Below, one piece after another: positions 19,011 to 27,848 of a stretch of DNA of 64,000 nt. Location of the stretch: assembly GCA_036821905.1 (NCBI GenBank), contig DAISIR010000002.1:62001-126000 (forward strand), in the 5' to 3' direction. How positions within the stretch are numbered: position 1 is the stretch's first letter; the number at the start of each line of letters is the position of its first letter. The notes below the pieces were generated by a model. It saw nothing but the letters and a program-made list of their open reading frames with translations, was not told the DNA's origin and searched no databases. Position numbers and translations under genes: made by a program. The DNA is from Brooklawnia sp937867175. GTDB taxonomy: Bacteria > Actinomycetota > Actinomycetes > Propionibacteriales > Propionibacteriaceae.

Positions 19011-19016
19011 TACAGT
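19011..19016 (+). promoter_or_regulatory. -10 hexamer of uvrD2 (probable leaderless promoter)
   Basis: TACAGT ends 8 nt before the GTG at 19025, in the 63-bp divergent region shared with recC. The -35 region is not recognisable and there is no ribosome binding site. Confidence 0.4.
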
Positions 19017-19024
19017 GTGTCATC

Positions 19025-20842
19025 GTGAACGCCGATCAATCGCGAGCCACCGAGGTGCTGGCCGGTTTGGACGCCCAACAGCGGGCGGTGGCCACCAGCT
19101 TCGGTGCTCCGGTGGCGGTGCTTGCCGGTGCCGGCACCGGCAAGACCCGGGCCATCACCCACCGCATCGCGTATGGCGCTTTCTCGGGTGCCCTCGACCC
19201 AGGGCGGACGCTGGCCGTCACATTCACCACCAAGGCGGCGGGCGAACTGCGGCACCGGCTGGCAGAGCTCGGCGTGCCACAGGTGCAGGCCCGCACTTTC
19301 CACTCTGCTGCGCTGCGCCAGATCAGGTACTTTTGGCCGCGGGTGCAAGGCGTCGAGCTTCCGCAGGTGACCGGCAGTACCTTCTCGTTGATCGCTGAGG
19401 CTGCCCGTGGGTTGGGGGTGCCGATCGACACGCCGTTGTTGCGCGACCTGGCGGCCGAGATCAGCTGGACCAAGGTTTCCAACATCGCGACTGACCGCTA
19501 TCCCGAGTTGGCCGCGCGCGCCGGCCGCCAAGTCAGCGGGCTCAATCACGACAAGGTCTGCGGGGTGCTGACCCGTTACGAGCAGGTGAAGAAACGCCAC
19601 CAACTGATCGACTTCGACGACATCTTGTTGTGTGCGATCGCGTTGCTACACCAACACCCGGAGGTGGCCGCCCAGGTGCGCGACCAGTACCGTCACTTCA
19701 CCGTCGACGAGTACCAGGACGTCAGCCCTGTCCAGCGCACCCTGCTGGAGTTGTGGATGGCCGACCAGACCGATGTCTGTGTCGTCGGTGACGTCAACCA
19801 GGCGATCCATACCTTCGCCGGTGCTCAGCCCAGCTACTTGACCAACTTCGCCCGGGAGCACCCGGGCGCCATCACCCTCAAGCTGGAGACCAACTACCGC
19901 TCGACCCCGCAGGTGCTGGATGCGGCCAACGCCCTCATCGGGCGCGGTCTGCGGCTGCGTCCGACCAGGCAGGATGGGCCCGGGGTGCTGGTGGCCTCGG
20001 CGGCCGATGAGCAGATCGAGGCCGCCGAGGTGGCCCAATGGCTGGTCGGTGAACACGACGGCGGACTGGCTTGGCGGGAGCTTGGCGTGCTGTATCGCAT
20101 CAACGCCCAAGCAGAAGCGCTCGAAGAAGAGTTGCAACTGCTGGGGGTGCCGTACCAGGTGCGTGACCCCGAGGGACGCGCCGAACGACCTGGCCCTTCG
20201 GCCGAGCCGCTCCCAGATGCGGTCATGTTGTCGACGATGCACTCGGCCAAGGGGCTCGAGTGGGAATCGGTGGCGGTGATCGGGTTGTCAGAGGGACTGA
20301 TGCCGTTCGCGCTGGCGACTACCCCGGCGGCGCTCGCTGAGGAGAAGCGGTTGCTGTATGTGGCGCTGACGCGCGCCCGCACCGGATTGCGGTTGTCGTG
20401 GGCGAGAGGTGGAGCGTCCGGTCGGGGGAATCGGGGGCCATCGCGTTACCTGAGGCGAGCAGGGTTGGCGGGTGAGCCGTCCGAGGCGTCAACGGGGCGG
20501 TCGAGCCGCCGCCAGCCCAGAACGCGGGCGCTGCCAAGTTGCCGCGTCTGTGGCGAGCCGCTCAGTGAGGCCGCAGAGATCAAGTTGGGACGCCACCCCG
20601 GCTGCCCGGCTGACTACGACGAAGGGCTGTTCGACGCGTTACGGAGTTGGCGCTGGTCGACCGCGCAGGCCTTATCGTTGCCGGCCTTCGTGGTCTTCAC
20701 AGACACCACGTTGCGTGCCCTTGCCGAGCAGTGCCCAGCCGACCGCGCCAGCCTCCTGCGCATCCCGGGCATCGGGTTGGCGAAGGCTGACCGGTACGGC
20801 GAAGAGGTCGTCGATTTGATTGCGACTCATGCGCGGGGGTGA
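19025..20842 (+). CDS. uvrD2: UvrD2-type ATP-dependent DNA helicase with HRDC domain
   Basis: 605 residues. The superfamily 1A helicase core has AGAGTGKTRAI Walker A, FTTKAAGELRHRL, VDEYQDVSPVQ, GDVNQAIHTFAGA, TMHSAKGLEWE and VALTRARTG. A zinc-knuckle-like C506-x2-C509-x14-H524-x2-C527 follows, then a C-terminal HRDC domain ending in a helix-hairpin-helix-like IPGIGLAKADRYG. This architecture is that of mycobacterial UvrD2, where the linker motif is a tetracysteine (family knowledge); here the third ligand is histidine. It is a 3'-5' DNA helicase, essential in M. tuberculosis. Start is the GTG at 19025. Confidence 0.93.
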   Translation: MNADQSRATEVLAGLDAQQRAVATSFGAPVAVLAGAGTGKTRAITHRIAYGAFSGALDPGRTLAVTFTTKAAGELRHRLAELGVPQVQARTFHSAALRQIRYFWPRVQGVELPQVTGSTFSLIAEAARGLGVPIDTPLLRDLAAEISWTKVSNIATDRYPELAARAGRQVSGLNHDKVCGVLTRYEQVKKRHQLIDFDDILLCAIALLHQHPEVAAQVRDQYRHFTVDEYQDVSPVQRTLLELWMADQTDVCVVGDVNQAIHTFAGAQPSYLTNFAREHPGAITLKLETNYRSTPQVLDAANALIGRGLRLRPTRQDGPGVLVASAADEQIEAAEVAQWLVGEHDGGLAWRELGVLYRINAQAEALEEELQLLGVPYQVRDPEGRAERPGPSAEPLPDAVMLSTMHSAKGLEWESVAVIGLSEGLMPFALATTPAALAEEKRLLYVALTRARTGLRLSWARGGASGRGNRGPSRYLRRAGLAGEPSEASTGRSSRRQPRTRALPSCRVCGEPLSEAAEIKLGRHPGCPADYDEGLFDALRSWRWSTAQALSLPAFVVFTDTTLRALAEQCPADRASLLRIPGIGLAKADRYGEEVVDLIATHARG

Positions 20843-20867
20843 GAGCGACCGGCGGTCGCGACGGTCG

Positions 20868-21029
20868 TCAGGCGCGGCCGAGGATACGGTTCAGGTTGGT
20901 GCCGCACACCGGGCACTTGCCCTTGGCCATCTTGGTGCCCCGGTCGTTGACCACCACGTTGCCTTTGGCCTCGCGCTTCTGCTTGCACTTGACGCAGTAG
21001 AACTCGCCTTCGAAGGTTTCCTCGGCCAT
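20868..21029 (-). CDS. DUF5679-like zinc-ribbon mini-protein (53 aa)
   Basis: A 53-residue protein starting MAEETFEGEFYCVKCKQKR and ending CPVCGTNLNRILGRA. It has two C-x2-C pairs (CVKC, CPVC) spaced to form a zinc ribbon. The ATG at 21029 has a strong AAGGAG 6 nt upstream. This matches the short conserved actinobacterial family DUF5679, which has no assigned function; nucleic-acid or protein binding is plausible from the fold. It converges on uvrD2 with 25 bp between stops. It is shorter than most gene-calling cut-offs and is easily missed. Confidence 0.88.
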   Translation of the reverse strand: MAEETFEGEFYCVKCKQKREAKGNVVVNDRGTKMAKGKCPVCGTNLNRILGRA

Positions 21030-21164
21030 CGCATTCTCCTTGCACTGGGGTCAGGTCTTGAACGCCGGAACCCGCATCACGAATCCCAGCCGCTGAGCGG
21101 TGAGTCTAGTCGCACAGCCAGTCACATCGCAGCAAGACAAGGCGTTATCGACCGGAAAAGCAAA

Positions 21165-21221
21165 GCCCTCGGGGCTGGTGGTTGCACGCCTTCCCCTGCG
21201 TGCAGCCGGGGCTCCGAGGGC
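21165..21221. other. Large nested hairpin in intergenic region
   Basis: Outer stem GCCCTCGG (21165-21172) pairs with CCGAGGGC (21214-21221). Inside it, TGCACGC (21183-21189) pairs with GCGTGCA (21198-21204). It lies in the 241-bp gap between the zinc-ribbon gene and the YgjP-type peptidase, about 50 bp before the peptidase start. There is no T-run, so it does not look like a simple terminator; it may be a leader structure. Confidence 0.5.
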
Positions 21222-21270
21222 CGCTGCAGTCACCGTAGTGCCCGATTCCGCCAGCCGTCAAGGAGGAGCC

Positions 21271-21852
21271 ATGCCGCAGCGAAGTGCTGCCCGACCGACC
21301 AGTGAGGTGCTGCCAACCGCCGCGTTGCGGGTGCCGAAGCTGCCCGCCGGCATCAGCGAGATCGAGGTCCGCCGCAGCGCGAAGCGGCGCAGCACCGTGA
21401 CGGCGCGCGTCGAGGCAGACCGCATCGTGTTGTTGCTGCCGGCCACCTTGGGAGCGCGAGCCGAGCAGGAGTGGGTGGACACGATGGTGCAGCGGATCGC
21501 CGACAAGCGCGCCCGCCCCGCTGGTTCGGACGCTGACCTGGCCGCCCGGGCGGCCCAGGTCGCCACCAACTACCTCGACGATGTGGTGGGCCACCAGCTA
21601 CGGCCGGCATCGGTTCGCTGGGTGACCAACATGGACCACCGATGGGGCTCGTGCAGCACCGATTCAGGGGCGATCCGCGTCAGCCACCGGCTGCGGCAGA
21701 TGCCCGAATGGGTGCTCGACTACGTGCTCGCCCACGAACTGGTCCATCTGGTGGAGCCGAAACACGGGCGCCGCTTCAAGGAATTGCTGGCGAACTACCC
21801 GCTGACCGAACGCGCCGAAGGTTATCTGGAGGGCTGGTCGGCCGCCCGTTGA
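21271..21852 (+). CDS. YgjP/SprT-like M48-type zinc metallopeptidase
   Basis: 193 residues from the ATG at 21271, with a near-perfect AAGGAGG 5 nt upstream. It has the family's WGSCS motif (MDHRWGSCST) and the zinc site HELVH followed by HGRRFKELL, typical of the YgjP-type (DUF45) metallopeptidases. A longer in-frame reading from 21100 runs through the intergenic hairpin and is disfavoured by the ribosome binding site. Substrate is unknown. It converges on the DUF2342 gene with 7 bp between stops. Confidence 0.9.
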   Translation: MPQRSAARPTSEVLPTAALRVPKLPAGISEIEVRRSAKRRSTVTARVEADRIVLLLPATLGARAEQEWVDTMVQRIADKRARPAGSDADLAARAAQVATNYLDDVVGHQLRPASVRWVTNMDHRWGSCSTDSGAIRVSHRLRQMPEWVLDYVLAHELVHLVEPKHGRRFKELLANYPLTERAEGYLEGWSAAR

Positions 21853-21859
21853 GCGTCGG

Positions 21860-23230
21860 CTACCTACCTTCATCGGATTCGTCGCGGCGTTCCTGTTCTG
21901 CCTGCTCCAGCAGTTGGGCCAACGCCAAGTCCATCTCATCGGCCGCTGGCTCCTGACGGCCCGCCTCGACCATCCGTAACGGGTCGTCGAGGTCTTCGGC
22001 GGTTGGCATCAGATCGGGATGCGACCAGACCGCGTCACGTCCAGTCACGCCGCGGGCCCGGGTGAGTACCGCCCACATGTTGGCCGCGTCCCGCACCCGC
22101 CGCGGTCGGATGTCCAGACCCACCAGCGTCGAGAACAGCTCTTGGCTCGGGTTCGCGGTGGCTCGGCGACGGCGCACCGCCTCGGCCAACGATTCGGCCG
22201 CATGGGGCATCCAGATCGCGACGGTGTTGGCCGTCGCTTCGTCCACCCAGCCCTCGACCAGCGCCAACAGCGTCTCCAGCCGACCCAGCACCTCCACCTG
22301 CTCAGGGGTTTGGCTAGGGGAGAAGAGCTTGCCCTGCAACTGCTCGCTCAGCTCAACCAGTCGTTGCGAGGTGAGCGACCCCATGTCCTCGACATCAATC
22401 GCCTGGGTCAACGCGCCTACATCAATGGATATCTGGCGGGCGTACTGCTCCAGCAGCGAAAGCACGTGGGGGCCGAGCCAGCTGACGTGGGCGAACAACC
22501 GCTGCCGGGCCTCCTCGCGGACGGTCAGGTAGAGCCGCACATCGTCATCGGGCACGCCAAGCCCTTCGGAGAACTTCGCGAGATTGGCGGGCAGCAGCAC
22601 GATCTGGGCCTGCGGCAGCAGTTGCAGTCCGATTTCACTACCGGAGACGATCTCGCTGGCGATCTTGCCGATGGCCTTGGCCAGCTGCATCGCGTACATC
22701 GAACCGGCTGAGGCCCGCAGCATGGGGGCGAACATGGCGCTGAACTGCGCAAGTTCGGGCGGCGTACCCTCCGCTGCCTCAAATTGTCGCCCGAACGAGT
22801 TGGCCAGTGCGTCGGCGATCCGGGTGGCGATCGGCTCTGCGACGGTACGCCAGGACTTGGTGGTTTGCTCGACCCACTCCGCCCGACTCCAGGCTGCCGG
22901 TTGGTGTGTCAACTGGTCGAAGGCCACATTCTGGTCGAGCCACAGCGACGACAACCGGGCGGCCTCCGCCACCTGGCGCTGATCGGTCTTGCTGGGAGCG
23001 GGATCGGGGCCGAGCGATGCGACGACGTGCCTGGCCGCCGAAGTGGTCTGTGCCCAATCGATGCCGGATGAGTCAGTGCGACCCGACATGGACGACATCG
23101 CCTGCTGGACCTGCGCGAGCAGGCGCTGCAAATCGAACTGTCCGCCCGGGGTGTTGAATTGAGAGAACCACTTGGCCATAGGGTCCTCAGGCTCGGGATC
23201 CGGGCCGGGGCCCGCTGTCTCGTCGTTCAT
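21860..23230 (-). CDS. DUF2342 family zincin-like protein (Rv3195-type)
   Basis: 456 residues matching the DUF2342 'zinc-dependent metalloprotease-like' family found next to the PDZ/Lon-like protease in many actinobacteria. Recognisable segments are AQFSAMFAPMLRASAGSMYAM, SEIGLQLLP, GLGVPDDDVRLYLTVREEARQRLFAHVSWL and a Gly/Leu-poor acidic C-terminus. Family members as I recall them have a REAAHxRLFAHVPWL signature; here the histidine before RLF is arginine/glutamine (REEARQRLF), so one presumptive metal ligand may be missing. Catalysis is therefore doubtful. It is divergent from the PDZ protease gene (121 bp apart). Confidence 0.85.
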   Translation of the reverse strand: MNDETAGPGPDPEPEDPMAKWFSQFNTPGGQFDLQRLLAQVQQAMSSMSGRTDSSGIDWAQTTSAARHVVASLGPDPAPSKTDQRQVAEAARLSSLWLDQNVAFDQLTHQPAAWSRAEWVEQTTKSWRTVAEPIATRIADALANSFGRQFEAAEGTPPELAQFSAMFAPMLRASAGSMYAMQLAKAIGKIASEIVSGSEIGLQLLPQAQIVLLPANLAKFSEGLGVPDDDVRLYLTVREEARQRLFAHVSWLGPHVLSLLEQYARQISIDVGALTQAIDVEDMGSLTSQRLVELSEQLQGKLFSPSQTPEQVEVLGRLETLLALVEGWVDEATANTVAIWMPHAAESLAEAVRRRRATANPSQELFSTLVGLDIRPRRVRDAANMWAVLTRARGVTGRDAVWSHPDLMPTAEDLDDPLRMVEAGRQEPAADEMDLALAQLLEQAEQERRDESDEGR

Positions 23231-23351
23231 CGCTCACCGTTTCGTCCGTAGTGGATGCGTCCATTGTTCCGCAGCGGGCAACTGTGCGAGTGGCTGGTTG
23301 GCCACAACCGGTAGGGTAAGGGGCAGTACAGGCGGTTCGTGAGGTGGCTCG

Positions 23352-24398
23352 ATGACCAAGCAAGGCTGGACGGCAACGGTGTCCACGGCCCTGTTCGTGC
23401 TGCTCATCGCCCTGATCTCGTTGATGCCGGTGCCCTTCGTCAGCTGGACGCCCGGTGAAGTCACCGACCTTCTGGGAGATCGCGACGGCCAACCCGTCCT
23501 ACAGATCAGTGGCGCGTCCACCTACCCGACCAACGGACAACTCCAGCTCACCACGGTTGCGGTCACCAGCCAGAACGCCGACATGACCCTGCCGCAGGCC
23601 TTGCTGGCGTACGCGCTGCCGGCTCAAACGGTCCTGCCACGAGAGATCGTCTACCCGATCGGGCGCCCCAGCACGCAGCAGCAGACAGACCAGACCCAGC
23701 AGATGGTAACCTCCCAGCGGGACGCGGTGGTGGCGGCGTTGCTGGCGGCCGGCATCCCAGTCACACCGCTGCCGTTGGTTACGCAAGTTTCCAGTTCGGG
23801 CCCGGCGTACGGAAAGGTCGAGGTCGGCGATCTGGTGACGACGGTCGATGGCTCAGTGGTTTCGCGACGTTCGGAGGTTCAGACGGTGCTCAGCCAGATC
23901 GAGCCCGGCACAGTGGTGCGTCTGGGCCTGATCCGAGCCGGCCGACAATTGGAGGCTTCGGTCACCACTGTGGCGGCGCAGGACGATCCCTCGATCCCCA
24001 AGCTCGGCTTCGAACTGGAGAACAGCTACCAGCATTCGGTTGACGTCCAATTCGGGCTTGATCCTGAGGTGGTGGGGCCGTCCGGAGGCTTGGCGTTCGC
24101 CTTGGGTGTCTACGATGAGCTCACGCCGGGATCGCTGATCGACGGGCGCAACATCGCTGCCACCGGAGTGGTGTCGGTCTCCGGAGAGGTCGGCACGGTA
24201 GGTGCATTGCGGCAGAAGGTGCGCGCCGCCCAGCACGCAGGAGCCGAAATCCTGGTGGTGCCCGCCGGCAACTGCGCCGACCTTCAAGGCTTCAGCACGC
24301 CGATGACCGTCGTGAAGGCGACAACGCTCAATGACGCCATCGCCAGCCTGGAGGCTCTGAAGGATCCCGCAACGGCTGACCAGGCGCCGCGATGCTGA
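23352..24398 (+). CDS. PDZ domain-containing Lon-like serine protease (YlbL type)
   Basis: 348 residues. An N-terminal hydrophobic segment (about residues 10-28) anchors it in the membrane. A PDZ domain follows (GKVEVGDLVTTVDGSVV, about 150-200) and then a Lon/S16 proteolytic domain with the catalytic serine in VVGPSGGLAFALG and the lysine in LRQKVRAAQHAGAE. The Ser-Lys dyad is intact. It is likely a membrane-anchored protease facing the cell exterior. The ATG at 23352 has GAGGTGG upstream. It overlaps the next gene by 7 bp and begins a three-gene run with the PPA1309-like and UPF0182 genes, a conserved actinobacterial arrangement. Confidence 0.93.
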   Translation: MTKQGWTATVSTALFVLLIALISLMPVPFVSWTPGEVTDLLGDRDGQPVLQISGASTYPTNGQLQLTTVAVTSQNADMTLPQALLAYALPAQTVLPREIVYPIGRPSTQQQTDQTQQMVTSQRDAVVAALLAAGIPVTPLPLVTQVSSSGPAYGKVEVGDLVTTVDGSVVSRRSEVQTVLSQIEPGTVVRLGLIRAGRQLEASVTTVAAQDDPSIPKLGFELENSYQHSVDVQFGLDPEVVGPSGGLAFALGVYDELTPGSLIDGRNIAATGVVSVSGEVGTVGALRQKVRAAQHAGAEILVVPAGNCADLQGFSTPMTVVKATTLNDAIASLEALKDPATADQAPRC

Positions 24399-24943
24399 AG
24401 CAGCCAGACCAACAGACCGAGCGGCTGCTCGCGGCCCTCGTCGAGATAGAAAGGTTCGTCGGACGTGCCGGCTGGGACCAGCCCGCACGCCTGTTTGCGT
24501 TGGTGCCGACCGATGAACTGCTGGCCGCTGAACCGAGTCTGGCGGGGCAGCTCACAGTTACCGCGCCAGGGGCTTTGTCGTCGATCGAGCAGGATGACTT
24601 CCGGCCGGGCACCGACCTGTTGACAGCTCTGGCGCGGATCAGCTGGCCGTCGGCCGTCTCCGGCTGCGCGTTGGCCACTGAACGCAGCTTCTTGCCGGCC
24701 GAGGTGGAGGCAACGATCCCCGACGACCCGCAGTTGGCAGCCGAGTACGTGGCCAGCCATCCGCTGCGCAGTGACGTGCGGGTGGTGGCCGGAGCGCTTC
24801 GGCAGCCCGATCACCAGGTCCTTTCACACTGTGTGGCTCGCTTGGCCTCGAACCCTGAAGATCTCCTGGTTGGTGCGGAGATGGTGCCAGCATTGACCCA
24901 AGCTGTGGCGTGGACGCTGCATGACAACGAAGGAAACGCATGA
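24392..24943 (+). CDS. PPA1309 family protein
   Basis: 183 residues, soluble and acidic, beginning MLKQPDQQTERLLAALVEIERFV. It has an internal SWPSAVSGCALATERSFLP segment and ends LTQAVAWTLHDNEGNA. This pattern and position, between the Lon-like protease and UPF0182, identify the conserved actinobacterial PPA1309 family, whose function is unknown. It overlaps both neighbours (7 bp upstream, ATGA downstream), so the three proteins are very probably co-produced. Confidence 0.85.
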   Translation: MLKQPDQQTERLLAALVEIERFVGRAGWDQPARLFALVPTDELLAAEPSLAGQLTVTAPGALSSIEQDDFRPGTDLLTALARISWPSAVSGCALATERSFLPAEVEATIPDDPQLAAEYVASHPLRSDVRVVAGALRQPDHQVLSHCVARLASNPEDLLVGAEMVPALTQAVAWTLHDNEGNA

Positions 24944-27843
24944 GCACGATGACCCGTGAGCCGACCGAGTCGCATCGGCGGGGAGCTCTGGCCCCGACCA
25001 TCGTCATCCTTGCGGTGGTGGTGCTCGGATTCATGCTTTTCTCCCGGATCTGGACTGATCTGCTCTGGTATCGCTCGGTTGAGGCGTCCCAGGTTTTCCG
25101 GGTCCGACTGGTGAACACGGTCGGCCTGTTCCTGATCTTCGGCGCCTTGATGGGCATCGCTGTGTGGATCAACATGGTGATCGCGCACCGGTTGCGTCCT
25201 GCGCTGTTGGGTGCGTCCTCCGCCTCGTCCTCGTCCACACTGAACCGTTACCGCCAGGTCATGGACGGACGCACGATCCTGTTCATCGCCGTGCCTTCAG
25301 TCGTGCTGGGCATCTTGGCGGGTGTGAGTTCGGTGGCCAACGTGGACATGTTCCTGGCGTGGCTGAACCGCACTGCCTTTGGCACCACCGATCCGTACTT
25401 CAACCTCGACATCTCATTCTTCATCTTCGAGCTCCCGTGGTGGCGATTCGTCGTCAGCCAGGTGACCTGGACCCTGATCATTTCGCTGCTGGCCGCGGCC
25501 ACTGTGCACTTCATAGCAGGCTCAATGCGCAGTACCCCGTTGCGCGTGAGCGCCCCGATCGAGGGTCAGGCCCCCGAGATCAAAGTCAGCAACCCGTTCA
25601 CTGCCAAGGCGCAGGCGCACCTGTCGGTCCTGATGGGTCTGATCATGGTGGCCCTCGCCGTGGACCAGTGGCTGGGACGCTACGGTTTCGCCATCTCAGA
25701 CAACGACGACCTGATGACCGGCATCGGCTACACCGACAACAACGCCCGCATCACGGCCAAGTTGATCATGGCGATCATCTGCATACTCTGCGCGGTGCTC
25801 TTCTTCGTCAACGCCAAGCTCCGTCGTTGGATGCTGCCCGTGGCGGCAGTGGCCCTCGCAGTGGCGGCGGGTCTTATCCTGCAGGGGCTCTACCCGGGCA
25901 TTGTGCAGCGCTTCGACGTCCGGCCGAACGAGCCCGATCGAGAACGCCCATACATCGTGAACCAGATAGCGGCGACTCGGGATGCCTACGGCATCGACGA
26001 TGTTGAGATAACCGATTACGCGGCGACCACAGCGGTCAGCGCTGGCCAACTGATCGCCGACGCCGCTGCGCTACCCGGCATCCGGCTGATGGATCCCCAA
26101 GTGATCTCTCCGACGTTCGAGCAGTTGCAGCAGGTGCGTGGCTACTACTCGTTCCCCGACGTGCTGGATGTCGATCGGTACACCATTGACGGACAAGAGA
26201 CCGACGCGATCGTCGCGGTCCGCGAGCTGAACGTGGCCGGCCTGCCGGCAGAAAACCAGACTTGGAACAACGTACACACGGTCTACACCCACGGCTACGC
26301 AATGGTGGGCGCGTACGGCAACCGTCGCCAAGCCAGCGGTGAGCCGAGCTGGATCGTCCGGGATATCCCCCCAGTGGGCGCACTGGAGCAGACCGAACCC
26401 CGGGTCTACTTCGGCGAGAACACCATCGACTACTCGGTCGTGGGTGGCCGGGAGAGCGAGAACTCGATCGAACTGGACACCCCAGGGGGAGGCGAGTCCA
26501 GCGCCGAAACGTACACCACCTACACCGGCAGTGGTGGCGTTCCGGTGGGCAACTTCTTCGTCCGTTCGATGTTCGCGGCCCGGATGGGCGACATCAATCT
26601 GTTGCTGAGCAGCCGGGTCCACGAGGGCTCGGTCATCCTGTTCGACCGGACGCCCCAAGAGCGCATCGCGAAGGTCGCCCCCTGGCTGAACATCGACAAG
26701 GATCCGTATCCAGCGGTCGTCGACGGACGGGTCGTCTGGCTGATCGACGGCTACACCACGTCGAACAGCTACCCCAACTCGCAGCGTGTCGACCTGGCGA
26801 CCGCCACGAGCGACTCGAATACCAGCTGGGCCCCGATCGGCGCGGAACGACGCGACATCAACTACATGCGGAACTCGGTCAAGGCAGTGGTGGACGCCTA
26901 CGACGGCTCGGTGACGCTCTACGCCTGGGACACCGAGGACCCGATCCTGCAGACCTGGGACAAGGTCTACCCGGGAATGCTGAAGTCTGCCGACGAGATC
27001 AGCCCTGACCTGATGGCGCACTTGCGCTACCCACAGGACATCTTCAAGGTGCAGCGTCAAATCCTGAGCCGCTACCACATGACCAACCCTGACGCCTGGT
27101 ATCAGCAGTCCGACCTGTGGCGTATCCCCAATGACCCGCGCTTCACCGACACTAAGGAGCCGGCCTACTACCTGTCCATCAAATGGCCTGGCGACCAGAT
27201 GCCCATCTTCAGCCAGACAACGGTCTTCGTGCCGAACGAGCGTGAGAACCTGGGTGCATACATGGCGGTGGTCGCCGACGCGGCGAACCCGGACTACGGC
27301 CGGATCCGTGTGCTGCGATTGTCTGACACCCACCAGGTGCCGGGTCCGAACCAGACCTTCAACGCGATCCAGACCGACCAACGCGTCCAGCAGGCCCTGC
27401 TGCCGTTCACCAGTCAGGGGGCGGCAGAACCGGTCTACGGCAACCTGCTGACGTTGCCGTTGGGCGGCGGTCTGATCTACGTCAACCCGATCTATACCCA
27501 GGGCAAGGCAGAGTCGTCCTACCCCTTGCTGCGCTACGTCGTGGTGCGGTTCGGCGACCACATCGGCATCGGCGAGACCCTGCAGGAGTCACTGGACATG
27601 GTCTTCGAAGGCGATGCCGGGGTCACCACTGGTGAGGAGCCGGTCGCCACCCAGCCGCCCGGTCAGGAAGGCTCTTCAGCGCCAACCACCGGTGTCGCGG
27701 CGGCGCAGGCCGCCCTCGACGCGGCGGCACAGGCCTATACAGCTGCCGACCAGGCGCTCAAGAACGGCGACCTCGGAGGTTACCAGCGCCAGGTCGAGAT
27801 CGCCCGGCAGCGGTTGGCCGATGCCCAGAACGCCATGCGCTGA
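24940..27843 (+). CDS. UPF0182 family large membrane protein
   Basis: 967 residues. The N-terminal third holds about seven transmembrane helices (first at residues ~22-42). A large extracytoplasmic domain follows, with family features DVRPNEPDRERPYI, YVNPIYTQG and LPLGGGLIYV. The C-terminal ~70 residues are Ala/Gln-rich and predicted helical, common in actinobacterial members. Function is not known. It is translationally coupled (ATGA) to PPA1309 and converges on the M16 peptidase gene with only 5 bp between stops. Confidence 0.93.
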   Translation: MSTMTREPTESHRRGALAPTIVILAVVVLGFMLFSRIWTDLLWYRSVEASQVFRVRLVNTVGLFLIFGALMGIAVWINMVIAHRLRPALLGASSASSSSTLNRYRQVMDGRTILFIAVPSVVLGILAGVSSVANVDMFLAWLNRTAFGTTDPYFNLDISFFIFELPWWRFVVSQVTWTLIISLLAAATVHFIAGSMRSTPLRVSAPIEGQAPEIKVSNPFTAKAQAHLSVLMGLIMVALAVDQWLGRYGFAISDNDDLMTGIGYTDNNARITAKLIMAIICILCAVLFFVNAKLRRWMLPVAAVALAVAAGLILQGLYPGIVQRFDVRPNEPDRERPYIVNQIAATRDAYGIDDVEITDYAATTAVSAGQLIADAAALPGIRLMDPQVISPTFEQLQQVRGYYSFPDVLDVDRYTIDGQETDAIVAVRELNVAGLPAENQTWNNVHTVYTHGYAMVGAYGNRRQASGEPSWIVRDIPPVGALEQTEPRVYFGENTIDYSVVGGRESENSIELDTPGGGESSAETYTTYTGSGGVPVGNFFVRSMFAARMGDINLLLSSRVHEGSVILFDRTPQERIAKVAPWLNIDKDPYPAVVDGRVVWLIDGYTTSNSYPNSQRVDLATATSDSNTSWAPIGAERRDINYMRNSVKAVVDAYDGSVTLYAWDTEDPILQTWDKVYPGMLKSADEISPDLMAHLRYPQDIFKVQRQILSRYHMTNPDAWYQQSDLWRIPNDPRFTDTKEPAYYLSIKWPGDQMPIFSQTTVFVPNERENLGAYMAVVADAANPDYGRIRVLRLSDTHQVPGPNQTFNAIQTDQRVQQALLPFTSQGAAEPVYGNLLTLPLGGGLIYVNPIYTQGKAESSYPLLRYVVVRFGDHIGIGETLQESLDMVFEGDAGVTTGEEPVATQPPGQEGSSAPTTGVAAAQAALDAAAQAYTAADQALKNGDLGGYQRQVEIARQRLADAQNAMR

Positions 27844-27848
27844 TTGGT

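Noticed and set aside
26071..27561. 496-residue minus-strand frame inside UPF0182
   Set aside because: Shadow of the UPF0182 gene; no recognisable domain or start signal.
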